Below, in pieces: positions 51,730 through 60,848 of a DNA stretch of 64,000 nucleotides. Below the pieces are notes generated by a model, which worked only from the letters and a program-made list of their open reading frames with translations, did no database searches and was not told the DNA's origin. The translations under genes were made by a program, and so were the position numbers. The stretch is from Chloroflexi bacterium RBG_13_51_36 (lineage in GTDB: Bacteria; Chloroflexota; Dehalococcoidia; GIF9; AB-539-J10), in assembly GCA_001796515.1 (NCBI GenBank), contig MGMS01000016.1, positions 1 to 64,000 on the forward strand, read 5' to 3'. The stretch's first letter is position 1, and every line of letters starts with the position of its first letter.

Positions 51730-52776
51730 ATGACACGAGAGGTCTACGACAAACTGGCCGGGGCGCTTAATACTCGTAGTACGGTATACCCTTCAATACC
51801 CTGCGATGAATTCTATGTTCTGGCTGAAGAGTTGTTTACGCCGGCGCAGGCAGAAATTGCCTCGGACATGCCCGTCAGTCCCGTCTCCACCGAGGAACTT
51901 GCCGCCAAAATGAAGGCGTCCGATGCTGCTAAGTTAGGCAGGCAACTCGATGAGATGGCAGACCGGGGTCTGGTGAGGGTCAAAGAAAAGGCTGGCAAAC
52001 GATTGTATGAACTTATGCCGTTGGTACCGGGTATCATCGAATTGCAGTTCATGCATGGCCGCGCGGACGAACGTACCAGGCGTCTGGCGCAGCTCTTCAA
52101 AAGCTATGGCAAAGCAGTGAAGAACATGCCGCCTCCCGCCCCGATGCCTGCTGTCACCGAAAAACCCAAGGCTAGAACGATTGTCATAAAACAGGAAATT
52201 CACGGTAAGACCACTGTCTTGCCTCATGAGGAAGTGATGAAACTCATTGACAAAACTGAGTATATCGCTGCCGGGACCTGCGTCTGCCGTCACCAGGGCG
52301 ATCTGCTTGACAGGCCTTGTGACAAACCGAAAGACAACCTGTGCATGATTTTCGGTCCGTCGGCGCAATTTGCACAGAGTTATGGCTTCGTTAATCTCAT
52401 TTCCAGGGAGGAAGCTCGCCAGAGAATTAATGAAGCCGAGAAAGCCGGACTGGTACATAACTATGCCAACAGCCAGGACAGATACATTGACCTGCTGTGC
52501 AACTGCTGCGGCTGCCACTGTTTCTTGCTTAGGGCAGCCAAACGGTCTCCGCTGCCAAGCCAGTTTGTCATCGCCAACTGGGTCATAGATATAGACGACG
52601 ATGCCTGTGTCGGCTGCGGCGCCTGTATCGACCGGTGCTGGATGGAAGCCTTGAAGATGGATGGCGATTTGGCGGTGCGCGATATCAATCGATGTATCGG
52701 GTGTGGCATATGTCGTTATGTCTGCCCATCCGACGCCATGAAACTGATCCGCCGGGAAACCGCCTCTGCCAAATAG
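51730..52776 (+). CDS. 4Fe-4S ferredoxin domain protein
   Basis: The 348-residue protein has a winged-helix-like N-terminal part (SVSTEELAAKMKASDAAKL region, residues 40-110), central Cys motifs TCVCRHQGDLLDRPC near 193 and CNCCGCHCF near 262, and two C-terminal 4Fe-4S sites (CVGCGACIDRC near 290, CIGCGICRYVCPSDAM near 319). The layout is that of ferredoxin-type proteins often found in anaerobes. The ATG follows AAGGAG. The electron partner is unknown. Confidence 0.8.
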   Translation: MTREVYDKLAGALNTRSTVYPSIPCDEFYVLAEELFTPAQAEIASDMPVSPVSTEELAAKMKASDAAKLGRQLDEMADRGLVRVKEKAGKRLYELMPLVPGIIELQFMHGRADERTRRLAQLFKSYGKAVKNMPPPAPMPAVTEKPKARTIVIKQEIHGKTTVLPHEEVMKLIDKTEYIAAGTCVCRHQGDLLDRPCDKPKDNLCMIFGPSAQFAQSYGFVNLISREEARQRINEAEKAGLVHNYANSQDRYIDLLCNCCGCHCFLLRAAKRSPLPSQFVIANWVIDIDDDACVGCGACIDRCWMEALKMDGDLAVRDINRCIGCGICRYVCPSDAMKLIRRETASAK

Positions 52777-52780
52777 AATT

Positions 52781-52885
52781 GGGGTCAACTCTATTTTTCT
52801 TCCTAAGCTTTGCCCACCCGGATTGCTTAGGCTGGCTTTGCTGATCTCGTAGTGACCGGCCGCAGAGGAAAATGGAGTTGACCCC
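52781..52885. repeat. inverted repeat with GGGGTCAACTC arms
   Basis: GGGGTCAACTCTATTTTTC at 52781 and GAAAATGGAGTTGACCCC at 52868-52885 are almost perfectly complementary and frame a partly palindromic centre with a GATTGCTTAGGCTGG motif. It is a long hairpin-forming interspersed repeat after the ferredoxin-type gene and may also act as terminator. Confidence 0.75.
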
Positions 52886-52988
52886 ACTGAAAAGGCCATA
52901 TGCCTGGCATCAGGACAAACCTGCAGGGACTGGACAACGTCGGCGACAGATGCTACTTTATTCATAGTCTAGTACAGGAGGTGGGAGA

Positions 52989-53312
52989 ATGACTTATAAG
53001 AGATACGATATGCTGACGGTGCTGGTGTGGGTGATTCTGGGCGCTGCGCTACTGGTCCTTGGCTTTTTTCTGAGGAGGCCTGACTTCGGGGAAAGAGTCT
53101 GGTGGGTGGTAATGGGTGTGGGAGTAGCGCTGGTGGTCGTGGGAATTGTCAGCATCGTCTTCAGCATGAGACAAGATGTTGAGTTGGATTGTCCTCATTG
53201 TGGAAAGAAGATAGTGCCGCGGGTGAAATCAAGCACAAGCCACCTGTATCTCTCGAAGCAAGAAGAGGCGGCGGGCCCCGAAGACGAAGAGACGAAAAGT
53301 CCAGAAGATTGA
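52989..53312 (+). CDS. membrane protein with one CxxC motif
   Basis: The 107-residue protein has two membrane helices (LTVLVWVILGAALLVLGFFL, VMGVGVALVVVGIVSIVF) and then DCPHCGKKIVPRV, a CxxC half-ribbon, and an acidic tail. GGAGGTGGGAG precedes the ATG. Function unknown. It precedes the first DUF5667-type gene. Confidence 0.6.
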   Translation: MTYKRYDMLTVLVWVILGAALLVLGFFLRRPDFGERVWWVVMGVGVALVVVGIVSIVFSMRQDVELDCPHCGKKIVPRVKSSTSHLYLSKQEEAAGPEDEETKSPED

Positions 53313-53364
53313 GGAGCCTGGCCACATGTGAATGGCCTTGGTTGGTTACGTTATCGACACGAAG

Positions 53365-53421
53365 GATTGCCTGGGCAGGTATCCGTCTGTCCCTGAGCAA
53401 TGCGAACCGCAAGACAATTAG
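53365..53421 (+). pseudogene. remnant of the cytoplasmic domain of a DUF5667/anti-sigma gene
   Basis: The codons read DCLGRYPSVPEQCEPQDN then stop, matching DCLDRYPSMSEQLEPLL near residue 22 of the intact protein at 57477. Non-coding similarity continues (ATAAGGGCGACACCGGAGAG) to the ATG at 53453. So the present gene is a cut-down product of a longer ancestor. Confidence 0.65.
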
Positions 53422-53452
53422 ATAAGGGCGACACCGGAGAGAAGAGATTGAG

Positions 53453-54424
53453 ATGAGAAAGATAATCATTATTCTGGTACTTGTAGTGACTCTCTTGGCG
53501 CTGGGTACGGGCGCCGCTTACGCTGCACAGGGCAGCCTGCCTGGTGAAACGCTGTACCCGGTCAAACTGGGTACTGAGCAAGTTAGGATGCTATTGCCGG
53601 GAGACGATGTTGCCAAGACGGAACGAGCCCTGGATTCTGCCGACGAACGGGTGCGAGAGATGGAAGCCCTGGCTGAGAAAGGGCGTTCACAGGATCTGGA
53701 CCTAGCTGTTGAGAAATATGGTTATGCCATGAATATGACAGTGGCTGCGATGGAGAGGGCATGCAATAAAGGACTGGATACGGAAAACGTCACAGCAATG
53801 GTGGCCGAAGCTATGGCGGCGCATCTCCCTATTCTGGACACGCTCTATGACATGGTGCCGGAAGAAGCGAAGGCAGCAATCGGACACGCTATGGAGACAT
53901 CGGAAATGGGACGGGAGGATGCGTTGGTGGCTCTGGCCAGATATGGCACCGTGCAGGCGGCGGAGATGAACCTGGCTGCCATGGAAGGACGACTGAATAG
54001 GATCAGGGCGAGGGTCCATGATCCAGAGTCATTGCAGATTGCCCTGCAGCAGTTTGATGATATGGCAGGATTTATCAAGGAAATTTGCCAGATTGCTGAG
54101 GAGGCAGGAGTGAACGTAGCCGAGGTGGCAGAACTTGTGACGGAGGCGAGTTCCAGGCATCTGGAAGTGCTGGCTGAGCTCTATGAGGAGGTGCCTGACG
54201 AGGCAAAAGAGGCCGTCAGGTCGGCGATGGAAGCGTCATACCGAGGTTACGAAGAGACAACGATGGCCCTAATGAGAAGCGGCGTGGGGGAATCTGATCT
54301 CCCGGCCATACCGGAAAGCATACGGCACCGCATGGAAGACATCCTGGGCTGGACAGATGCTCCCAAGGCACGTATTCCCACTGGCGGGTCCTCAGGATGG
54401 TCGTGTCCCAGTTGCAGGTATTAA
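53453..54424 (+). CDS. secreted DUF5667-type protein
   Basis: The 323-residue protein has a signal peptide (residues 1-24, GAAYAAQ), then the DUF5667 opening GSLPGETLYPVKLGTEQVRM, and two similar helical repeats (ERALDSADERVREMEALAEK; AAMEGRLNRIRARVHDPE). Its C-terminal end is short and Cys-containing (SCPSCRY). The full relative at 57477 has a cytoplasmic domain and membrane helix in front; here that part is broken and only a signal-peptide-like helix remains. It may now be secreted or anchored. Confidence 0.8.
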   Translation: MRKIIIILVLVVTLLALGTGAAYAAQGSLPGETLYPVKLGTEQVRMLLPGDDVAKTERALDSADERVREMEALAEKGRSQDLDLAVEKYGYAMNMTVAAMERACNKGLDTENVTAMVAEAMAAHLPILDTLYDMVPEEAKAAIGHAMETSEMGREDALVALARYGTVQAAEMNLAAMEGRLNRIRARVHDPESLQIALQQFDDMAGFIKEICQIAEEAGVNVAEVAELVTEASSRHLEVLAELYEEVPDEAKEAVRSAMEASYRGYEETTMALMRSGVGESDLPAIPESIRHRMEDILGWTDAPKARIPTGGSSGWSCPSCRY

Positions 54425-54643
54425 CTGACTGCGCACCGTCATCATAGAGCATTCTCTCCGTCTGTGGTTGTGAGGAGCCCGATGAATCGGCGCGACGAAA
54501 CAGTCTGGGTGGCCTTGCCTGGCTGTTTGAGGGCCAGCTGACAATAATGCCAAGCTACGTTGCAGTGTACAGGTGACATGATAGAAGTCGGCAACTACGA
54601 TTCTGGAACAAGCGACATAGTACGAAGAGGGCGAAACACGAAG

Positions 54644-55801
54644 ATGGTGCCCGGGCAGAAGAGATACCACTGTCTCGCCGGGCTTGGCATCCTGTTGATT
54701 GCCCTAGCTCTGGCAGCGGGGATAATGGGATGTGCCTCCGCTCCTGAGTACCTGGAAATACGGAATTGGCATGACCTGTATAGCATAGGAGAAAATTTGG
54801 GCGGCCATTACCTTCTGATGAACGACTTGGATTCCGCCACTGGCGGTTATTTGGAGTTGGCGAGCAGTGCAGCCAATCAAGGAAAAGGCTGGCAGCCTAT
54901 TGGGACTTCTGATGACCCATTCAGGGGGACTTTTGATGGGCAAGGTTATGAGATAGGTGACATGTTTGTCAATCGTCCTGACGAAAGTGTGGTGGGGCTT
55001 TTCGGTGCTGTCGATGTGGGAGGGGTCATCGAGAATGTTAAGGTGATGAAGGCCAATGCGACGGGCGAGTGGGCAGTGGGCGGACTGGTGGGAGAAAATT
55101 CGGGCGATGTGCGGGACTCGTATTCGAACGGCACCGTTAGCGGCACTGACTGCGTCGGTGGCCTGGTAGGAGCAAATGCCGGCGCCGTGAGCGACTGCTA
55201 TTCGGCTGCTAACGTGACCGGCCATTGGGATGTTGGTGGCTTGCTGGGATGCAGTGATTCCTCTGGCACAGTGATTAACTCATGTTCGGTCGGCAATGTG
55301 ACTGGGGAGTGGGCTGTTGGTGGTCTGATTGGAGGCAATCTGGGAGGAATTATTGACAAATCCTATTCCACCGGTGACGTGACTGGAGAGGACTACGTAG
55401 GTGGTCTGGCGGGAGATAATCAGGGCACCGTGAGCAACTCATATTCCAGTAGCGGCGTGACTGGTGAATGGTATGTTGGCGGCTTGGTGGGAGACAATGA
55501 TTCCTCGGGCATTGTGAGCAATTCCTATGCGAGCGGTAGTGTAGCTGGGGACTCGTTTGTTGGTGGTCTGGTGGGATCGAATTGGGGCACCGTAAGCAGT
55601 TCCTTCTGGGATATCGACAGCTCCGCAGTGAACGAGAGTGATGGCGGAACAGGCAAGACCACCGTGGAAATGAACTCAATCGTCACATTTTCAGAGGCAG
55701 GTTGGAACATAATCGGAGTCGCTTCCGGCCAGACCGCCCCTGCGTATATCTGGAATATCGTTACCGGCCAGGCCTATCCATTTCTGACCTGGCAGGCATA
55801 G
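54644..55801 (+). CDS. GLUG-repeat lipoprotein
   Basis: The 385-residue protein has a lipoprotein signal (LALAAGIMGCASAP, lipobox IMGC near residue 27), and at least seven GLUG-like repeats with VGGLVG or VGGLIG cores, each followed by S-x-S-Y-S or similar and V-x-G. Such repeats form beta-solenoids, common in adhesins. The final FWDIDSSAVNESDGGTGKT and YIWNIVTGQAYPFL motifs often end such proteins. It is probably on the cell surface. The ATG at 54644 fits the lipoprotein signal; upstream in-frame starts exist. Confidence 0.85.
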   Translation: MVPGQKRYHCLAGLGILLIALALAAGIMGCASAPEYLEIRNWHDLYSIGENLGGHYLLMNDLDSATGGYLELASSAANQGKGWQPIGTSDDPFRGTFDGQGYEIGDMFVNRPDESVVGLFGAVDVGGVIENVKVMKANATGEWAVGGLVGENSGDVRDSYSNGTVSGTDCVGGLVGANAGAVSDCYSAANVTGHWDVGGLLGCSDSSGTVINSCSVGNVTGEWAVGGLIGGNLGGIIDKSYSTGDVTGEDYVGGLAGDNQGTVSNSYSSSGVTGEWYVGGLVGDNDSSGIVSNSYASGSVAGDSFVGGLVGSNWGTVSSSFWDIDSSAVNESDGGTGKTTVEMNSIVTFSEAGWNIIGVASGQTAPAYIWNIVTGQAYPFLTWQA

Positions 55802-56051
55802 AACGAGGTCAGCCCGGTTCTCTGCTTACGTGCCCTACGCACGAGGATTACAGTCGCTGACCTCCTTAGTCTTGCAGAAACCGGCTGGAAAGGAAAACAG
55901 GGATTGCCCGGTGGCGTGCATTCGATAGTTTCAAACTTGATTGCGCTCTATTTGGCATGGCACACTTATCGGCGGATTCCTTGTGAACGGGTTCTCTATT
56001 AAGAGGCTCTGTGTAACATTTTAGCCACTAGTTCGTTAAAAGGGTGAAACG

Positions 56052-56624
56052 GTGTACCACAATCCTTCTGAAGGACAAGCATCGGATGAGGCTGTGCTGG
56101 TTCAGAGAGCTGTCGGTCATGATGCCGAGGCTTTTGGGAAACTGTATGACATGCATGTCGACAGGATATATAGGCACGTCTATTACCGGGTGGGTAATGG
56201 ACACGATGCTGAGGATCTGACCCAGCAGGTCTTCCTCAAGGCCTGGCAGGCCATCGACAGATATAAAAGAACGGCAAGTCCATTTGTTGCCTGGCTTATG
56301 ACCATCAGTCATAACATGGTAGTGGACTTCTACCGAACCAGAAAGGACAGGGCGTATCTCGAAGCTGAGGTTCTGGCTGACGGTTCAGCATCGAGCCCGG
56401 AGGGGGCAGCCGAAGCCAGTTTTGAGCAGCAGCGTTTACGAAGGGCTATTCTCCAGCTAGGCGGCGACGAGCAGCAGGTGGTCATTCTGCGTTTCCTGGA
56501 AGGTTTCGAATTCGCTGAAATAGCCTCTCTGATGAAGAAGAAGGAAGGGAATGTCAGGGTCATCCTCCACAGGGCACTGGCTAAACTCCGCAGTATCCTT
56601 GAAAAGGAAAGGAAAGAGAGTTGA
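56052..56624 (+). CDS. ECF-type RNA polymerase sigma factor
   Basis: The 190-residue protein has sigma region 2 (FGKLYDMHVDRIYRHVYYRV, DAEDLTQQVFLKAW) and region 4 (LQLGGDEQQVVILRFLEGFE then EIASLMKKKEGNVRVILHRA). It starts with GTG after AAAGGGTG. The stop TGA overlaps a TTG that once began the following anti-sigma gene (now broken). The intact DUF5667 protein at 57477 is its likely membrane-bound partner. Confidence 0.9.
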   Translation: MYHNPSEGQASDEAVLVQRAVGHDAEAFGKLYDMHVDRIYRHVYYRVGNGHDAEDLTQQVFLKAWQAIDRYKRTASPFVAWLMTISHNMVVDFYRTRKDRAYLEAEVLADGSASSPEGAAEASFEQQRLRRAILQLGGDEQQVVILRFLEGFEFAEIASLMKKKEGNVRVILHRALAKLRSILEKERKES

Positions 56625-56832
56625 CCGGGTTTGAAGACATAGTAGTCCAAAGTATTGGAGATGTCGAGGCGGGCAGGTCCAATCCTGGCAAGTATTCCTG
56701 CAATTCGGGAACCGCGGGATGTGCCCCATTTTGTGTTGTGAAGGAGATTTGACGGCAGGGGTTGTAACAAAATGTCCGTGCTCTCGTTATAACAATCAGA
56801 TAAAGCCGATACAGGCAGAGAAGGAAGTTGAA
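56623..56832 (+). pseudogene. broken N-terminal region of the second anti-sigma gene
   Basis: From the TTG overlapping the sigma stop (as at 57477), the frame reads GFEDIVVQSIGDVEAGRSNP, like QFEEILVQCIEDIKAGKSS of the intact protein. Further on, DNA such as ATTCGGGAACC and TCTCGTTATAACA still aligns with the intact gene, but stops and shifts interrupt it. Translation would restart at the ATG at 56833. Confidence 0.75.
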
Positions 56833-57432
56833 ATGAAGAAGATAGTTGTTGTTCTGGCAATTGTGGCTACTCTCTCCTCCCTGGGAGGCACTGTCTACGC
56901 TGCGCAGGATAGTCTGCCCGGTGACGCTCTTTACCCCGTAAAGCTGGGCGTTGAAAGAATGGCCATGATGCTGCGGGGAAACGATGTTCCCAGAGCGGAA
57001 CGAGCCCTGAGCTTCGCCGACAAGCGTGTGGGTGAGATGGTAGCCCTGACCGAGAAGGGACGTTCGGAAGACCTGGGTCTCACCGTGGAAAAGTATTGTT
57101 ACACTCTGAATGTTACGCTGGCCAGAATGGAGAAGGTTTTCAGCAAAGGAGGACCGCACGCTGGAGAAATAGCGATGCTCGTGACTCAGGCTACGGCGGA
57201 GCACCTTTCCACGCTAAATGAACTCTATGACATAGTGCCAGACGAGGCCAAACCAGCTATACAAAGGGCGATGGAGGAAGCACTGAAATGCTATCAAAGA
57301 GCAATCCAGGTGCAGGAAGAGCTTGGGCTTCAGGTCTCTGGACTAGTGGCTATACCAGCGACGATACGAGAGCGAGTGGAGCAATGGATACAGGAAAGTG
57401 CCGAAGCCGGACTTACTGAAGTTGGGCAATGA
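56833..57432 (+). CDS. secreted DUF5667-type protein, short
   Basis: The 199-residue protein has a signal-like helix (KKIVVVLAIVATLSSLGGTVYAAQ), then DSLPGDALYPVKLGVERMAM and RALSFADKRVGEMVALTEKG. It contains one of the two helical repeats, then a C-terminal helix. It starts at an ATG after AAGGAAG. The N-terminal cytoplasmic domain of the family is present only as a broken remnant upstream, so its control of a sigma factor is doubtful. Confidence 0.8.
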   Translation: MKKIVVVLAIVATLSSLGGTVYAAQDSLPGDALYPVKLGVERMAMMLRGNDVPRAERALSFADKRVGEMVALTEKGRSEDLGLTVEKYCYTLNVTLARMEKVFSKGGPHAGEIAMLVTQATAEHLSTLNELYDIVPDEAKPAIQRAMEEALKCYQRAIQVQEELGLQVSGLVAIPATIRERVEQWIQESAEAGLTEVGQ

Positions 57433-57479
57433 GGGCTCCTGTTCCGTAATATCTTGGAAGATGAGAGGAAACAGAGTTG
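57433..57479 (+). pseudogene. remnant of a sigma-factor C-terminus
   Basis: The codons AATATCTTGGAAGATGAGAG followed by GAAACAGAGTTGA read NILEDERKQS-stop, close to SILEKERKES-stop of the sigma factor at 56052. It lies at the same place, immediately before the third anti-sigma gene. It shows that a sigma gene once preceded that copy too. Confidence 0.7.
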
Positions 57480-58763
57480 AAGCAGTTTGAAGAGATACTT
57501 GTCCAGTGTATTGAGGACATCAAGGCAGGTAAATCCAGTATCGAAGATTGTCTGGACAGGTATCCGTCGATGAGTGAGCAGCTGGAGCCGCTGCTCAGGA
57601 TTGCTCTTGGAATTCGGGAACCACCGGATGTCAAGCCCTCTGCCGCCTTCAAGGTAAAGGCCCGGGTCTGGCTTATGGACCAGATTTATGGCAGGCAGCC
57701 TGTAGCAAAGTGGCCGTGGTCTCGTTACAACAGTCAGATGAAGCCGACACCTCATATAAAGAGGCTAAGTATGAGCATGGCAAGCGTCGTTATTGCAGTT
57801 GTACTGGCTCTATCGGCGCTGGGCGCGGGCACGGCTTACGCCTCGCAGGCGAGCTTGCCCGGAGATACCCTGTACCCGGTAAAGCTGGGTACTGAGCAAG
57901 TGATAATGACATTGTCGGGAGACGATGCTGCGAGGGCGGAACGAGCCCTGAGTTTCGCCGACAAACGAATCAGAGAGATGGAAGCATTGGCTCAAAAAGG
58001 GCGTTCACAGGATCTGGAGGTTGCGGCGGAGCAATACGATCATGCCTTGAATATGACACTGAACATGATAGAGCAGGCAGCCGATAGAGGGCTGCCTACA
58101 GAAAACATAACGGCACTTGTGGCTGAGGCTACAGCAAGACATTCTTTGGTACTCGACGAGGTCTGGGATATGGTGCCCGAGGAAGCCAGGGCAGCCATAG
58201 CAAACGCGAGAAACGTATCGGAGATGGGGCGGGAAAATGCCCTGGCGAGTCTGGCGACGAGCAACCCCGTATGGGCGACTGAACTAAACTTGGCTGCCAT
58301 GGAAGGAAGGCTGAACAGGATCAGGACTAGAGTCCAGAATGCAGAGGCAGTGCAGATTGCCCTGCAGCAGTTTGAGGCCATGTCCGAGTTTGGTGAAGAG
58401 ATTTCCCGAATTGGCCAGGAGATAGGCTTAAACGCAACCGAGGTTGAGGAGCTTATCGCTGAGACGACCTTCAGGCATCTAGAAGTGCTGGCGGAGGTTT
58501 GGGAACAAGTACCCGAACAAGCCAAGCCGGCTATAGAAAGCGTCATGGCTAATCTGCAGATACGCAATCAAAAGAGGATCCAGGCATTGGAGCAGAAGGG
58601 AATTCAGTGTCCCCAGCCTCCAGTGATACCGGAAAGAGTGCAAGAAAGGATAGAGGAGAGAATCCAGGAACGGGAACAACAAGGCGCGCCAGACGGAACA
58701 ATGTCCCCCGGAGAGGGCGTTCTCGGCGCTGTAGGGCAACATAATGGCTATTGCGCAACATAG
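57477..58763 (+). CDS. DUF5667 protein with cytoplasmic anti-sigma-like domain (intact copy)
   Basis: The 428-residue protein has a cytoplasmic N-terminal part (residues 1-85, FEEILVQCIEDIKAGKSSIE and LDRYPSMSEQLEPLL), a membrane helix (ASVVIAVVLALSALGAGTAY), the DUF5667 opening SLPGDTLYPVKLGTEQVIM, two helical repeats, and a Gln/Glu-rich end. It starts with TTG overlapping a remnant sigma stop. It is the only one of three copies with all parts. By analogy with other sigma-DUF5667 pairs it probably holds the ECF sigma factor at the membrane. Confidence 0.85.
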   Translation: MKQFEEILVQCIEDIKAGKSSIEDCLDRYPSMSEQLEPLLRIALGIREPPDVKPSAAFKVKARVWLMDQIYGRQPVAKWPWSRYNSQMKPTPHIKRLSMSMASVVIAVVLALSALGAGTAYASQASLPGDTLYPVKLGTEQVIMTLSGDDAARAERALSFADKRIREMEALAQKGRSQDLEVAAEQYDHALNMTLNMIEQAADRGLPTENITALVAEATARHSLVLDEVWDMVPEEARAAIANARNVSEMGRENALASLATSNPVWATELNLAAMEGRLNRIRTRVQNAEAVQIALQQFEAMSEFGEEISRIGQEIGLNATEVEELIAETTFRHLEVLAEVWEQVPEQAKPAIESVMANLQIRNQKRIQALEQKGIQCPQPPVIPERVQERIEERIQEREQQGAPDGTMSPGEGVLGAVGQHNGYCAT

Positions 58764-58909
58764 ATTAGTAGATGGACAACAGGTTCGCTTATTAGGGCGA
58801 ACAGAGTTGGCCAAAGAAAGGAGGACAAGCAAGAAGGAGATGTGAACGTCAGTATAGTAAGGTGTACTTGGATTTCAGAAGGACCGAAGTATTACGAAGG
58901 AGGGCAAGA

Positions 58910-59803
58910 ATGAAGAATCTTATATTAGCGCTGGTGATTATTCTGGGTACGGTGGTGGGAGCGGGGCTGGGTTGTGGAGAAACATCGGGAACAGGGACAC
59001 TGTCGCTCTATCTTTCCGATGCGCCGACGGACGCCGAGAATGTTACAGGTGTCTATATCACTATCAATGAAATCCAATATCATATGGATGATCAATGGAT
59101 AACGTGCGAGGAATTTGAAGGTCCCAAGACATACAACTTGCTGGAGTTAACCGATGGAAATTCGACCTTATTGGGTGAGTTAGTATTGCCTGGCGGGCAT
59201 TACAATCAAATTCGCTTTATACTCGATATCCCGGAGATGGGTCAAAACCCGGCCAACCCGGGCTGCTATGTTGAATTTGCTGATAACTCGACCCAGCCTC
59301 TATTTGTCCCAAGTGGCAATACCACAGGGTACAAAGCGGTGGGAGAATTCACAGTGCCCCTCAACGGGACTGTGGACGTTACGGCCGACTTTGATGTTCG
59401 CAAAGCTGTCCATCTGGCAGCTTCTCACTACATCTTACACCCCACAATCAGGTTGGTGGTCAATAATGAAGCTGGGCGCATCTCAGGTGTAGTTACAAAT
59501 AACTCTAGCTACACGGACGTAATTGTCTTCGCCTACGAAGATGGAGCCTGGACCGACGCAGAAGACGATGATCCAGTGGACCCAGCATCCAGATTTCCCA
59601 ATTCAGTCAACAGCGGAAAAATGTGTGACGACGGCCATTACACGATACCCTTACTGGCTGCCGGGACTTACGACCTGGCTGTTGCCGGATATGACGGCGC
59701 GGACTTTGGGGAGGTACTCGGTTTCGTATCCGATGTGGTAGTTGAAACCAACCACACTACGCACCAGGATATAGACACTGACGCTCTGGAGGCCAGTCTC
59801 TAA
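58910..59803 (+). CDS. DUF4382 lipoprotein
   Basis: The 297-residue protein has a lipoprotein signal (LGTVVGAGLGCGETSG) and the DUF4382 domain (TGTLSLYLSDAPTDAENVTG, VYITINEIQYH, LLGELVLPGGHYNQIRFILD). The last 90 residues form a further beta domain (GRISGVVTNNSSYTDVIVFA). GAAGGAGGGC precedes the ATG at 58910. It is probably tethered outside the membrane and may belong to the set of products regulated by the nearby sigma factor. Confidence 0.85.
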   Translation: MKNLILALVIILGTVVGAGLGCGETSGTGTLSLYLSDAPTDAENVTGVYITINEIQYHMDDQWITCEEFEGPKTYNLLELTDGNSTLLGELVLPGGHYNQIRFILDIPEMGQNPANPGCYVEFADNSTQPLFVPSGNTTGYKAVGEFTVPLNGTVDVTADFDVRKAVHLAASHYILHPTIRLVVNNEAGRISGVVTNNSSYTDVIVFAYEDGAWTDAEDDDPVDPASRFPNSVNSGKMCDDGHYTIPLLAAGTYDLAVAGYDGADFGEVLGFVSDVVVETNHTTHQDIDTDALEASL

Positions 59804-59828
59804 ACCATGTAACTAATTGTTGCCAGTC

Positions 59829-59875
59829 TATCCGTTGCGGATACAGGAAGCAAGGCTCCGTATCCGCAACGGATA
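59829..59875. terminator. nested palindrome hairpin after the DUF4382 gene
   Basis: TATCCGTTGCGGATAC and GTATCCGCAACGGATA are perfect complements separated by 15 bases. Each arm is itself symmetric (TATCCG...CGGATA). It starts 25 bases after the stop; an AGTTT follows, so termination is plausible. Confidence 0.6.
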
Positions 59876-59980
59876 AGTTTCTCCAAAATCTGTACGTGAT
59901 GCGGTGACAAGGTCCATGGCAAAGTATTCTTGGATTTTGAAAAGAAGCAAAACATCACTCGAAACGAATGGGGCTTGTCT

Positions 59981-60628
59981 ATGAAAAAGTGCGCTGTAAT
60001 GCTTTTTATCTGCGGAGTTACCCTTGGCTTGCTCATCGTGCCTGGGTTGGGCTGCGCTGCTTACTACGAAAGCCCGACTACGACCCTGTTTGGCATGACA
60101 GAATCGGAAATCAAGGCGTATATCACGCCCGATTGCGCATTGGTTCTGGATCGTCTGCAAGATATCCTGGGTGACCCTCCTTACGAACTTACCAAGGCTG
60201 GCTTTGATGCCATCAGGGACTGGGTTGCCGCCAATATCGAGTACAAATCTGATGAAGAGCAGTGGGGCGTTGAAGAATACTGGCAAACCCCGGAAGAGAC
60301 ACTGTCTCTGGGCACCGGGGACTGTGAGGACTTCGCTATTCTGCTCTGCACCCTCCTCAGAGCCTATGGCATTGGTGAGGAGCGGATATATGTAGGTGTC
60401 GGTATTGATAATGAGGGGTACGGACACGCCTTCCTGATAGAGAATTGGTATCTCGACGGAGAATGGCGGGCTATAGAGCCCCAGGTGGAAACTCAGGCCT
60501 TTCCCCCGGGACGTCGGTTCGAGGAATACAATCTCGCCGATTTCAAACTACTCCGCGACTATGAAATCATCGCGGGCTTCAATGACTCCTATTACTACGA
60601 TGAATCGTTTCCGTGGGATGAATACTAA
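59981..60628 (+). CDS. transglutaminase-like lipoprotein
   Basis: The 215-residue protein has a lipoprotein signal (GLLIVPGLGCAAYY, lipobox LGC) followed by a transglutaminase-like cysteine protease fold: GTGDCEDFAILLCTLLRAYG with the Cys near 107, GHAFLIENWYLDG with the His near 147 and RAIEPQ with the third residue. Such proteins cleave peptides or crosslink on the surface. Family calls beyond that are not possible. It starts after no obvious Shine-Dalgarno; an upstream start at 59930 is open. Confidence 0.8.
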   Translation: MKKCAVMLFICGVTLGLLIVPGLGCAAYYESPTTTLFGMTESEIKAYITPDCALVLDRLQDILGDPPYELTKAGFDAIRDWVAANIEYKSDEEQWGVEEYWQTPEETLSLGTGDCEDFAILLCTLLRAYGIGEERIYVGVGIDNEGYGHAFLIENWYLDGEWRAIEPQVETQAFPPGRRFEEYNLADFKLLRDYEIIAGFNDSYYYDESFPWDEY

Positions 60629-60848
60629 GCGAACTCTTTACCGCGGCTAAGACATTGACACTGTCGGGCGATTTTACACAGTCGTTGCCTCAACTACAGC
60701 GCCCAATTCTATCGTGAGCGCAGCCAAAGCGCTCACGTCGGAAACACAACAAGTGAAGTTCCGATGACATCAGGGCGGACATTTACCTTTCCGGCTTGGG
60801 TCAGCAAGAAATGTTGGGAACGGCGGGAGAGCGATTTGTGTGGGAAGG

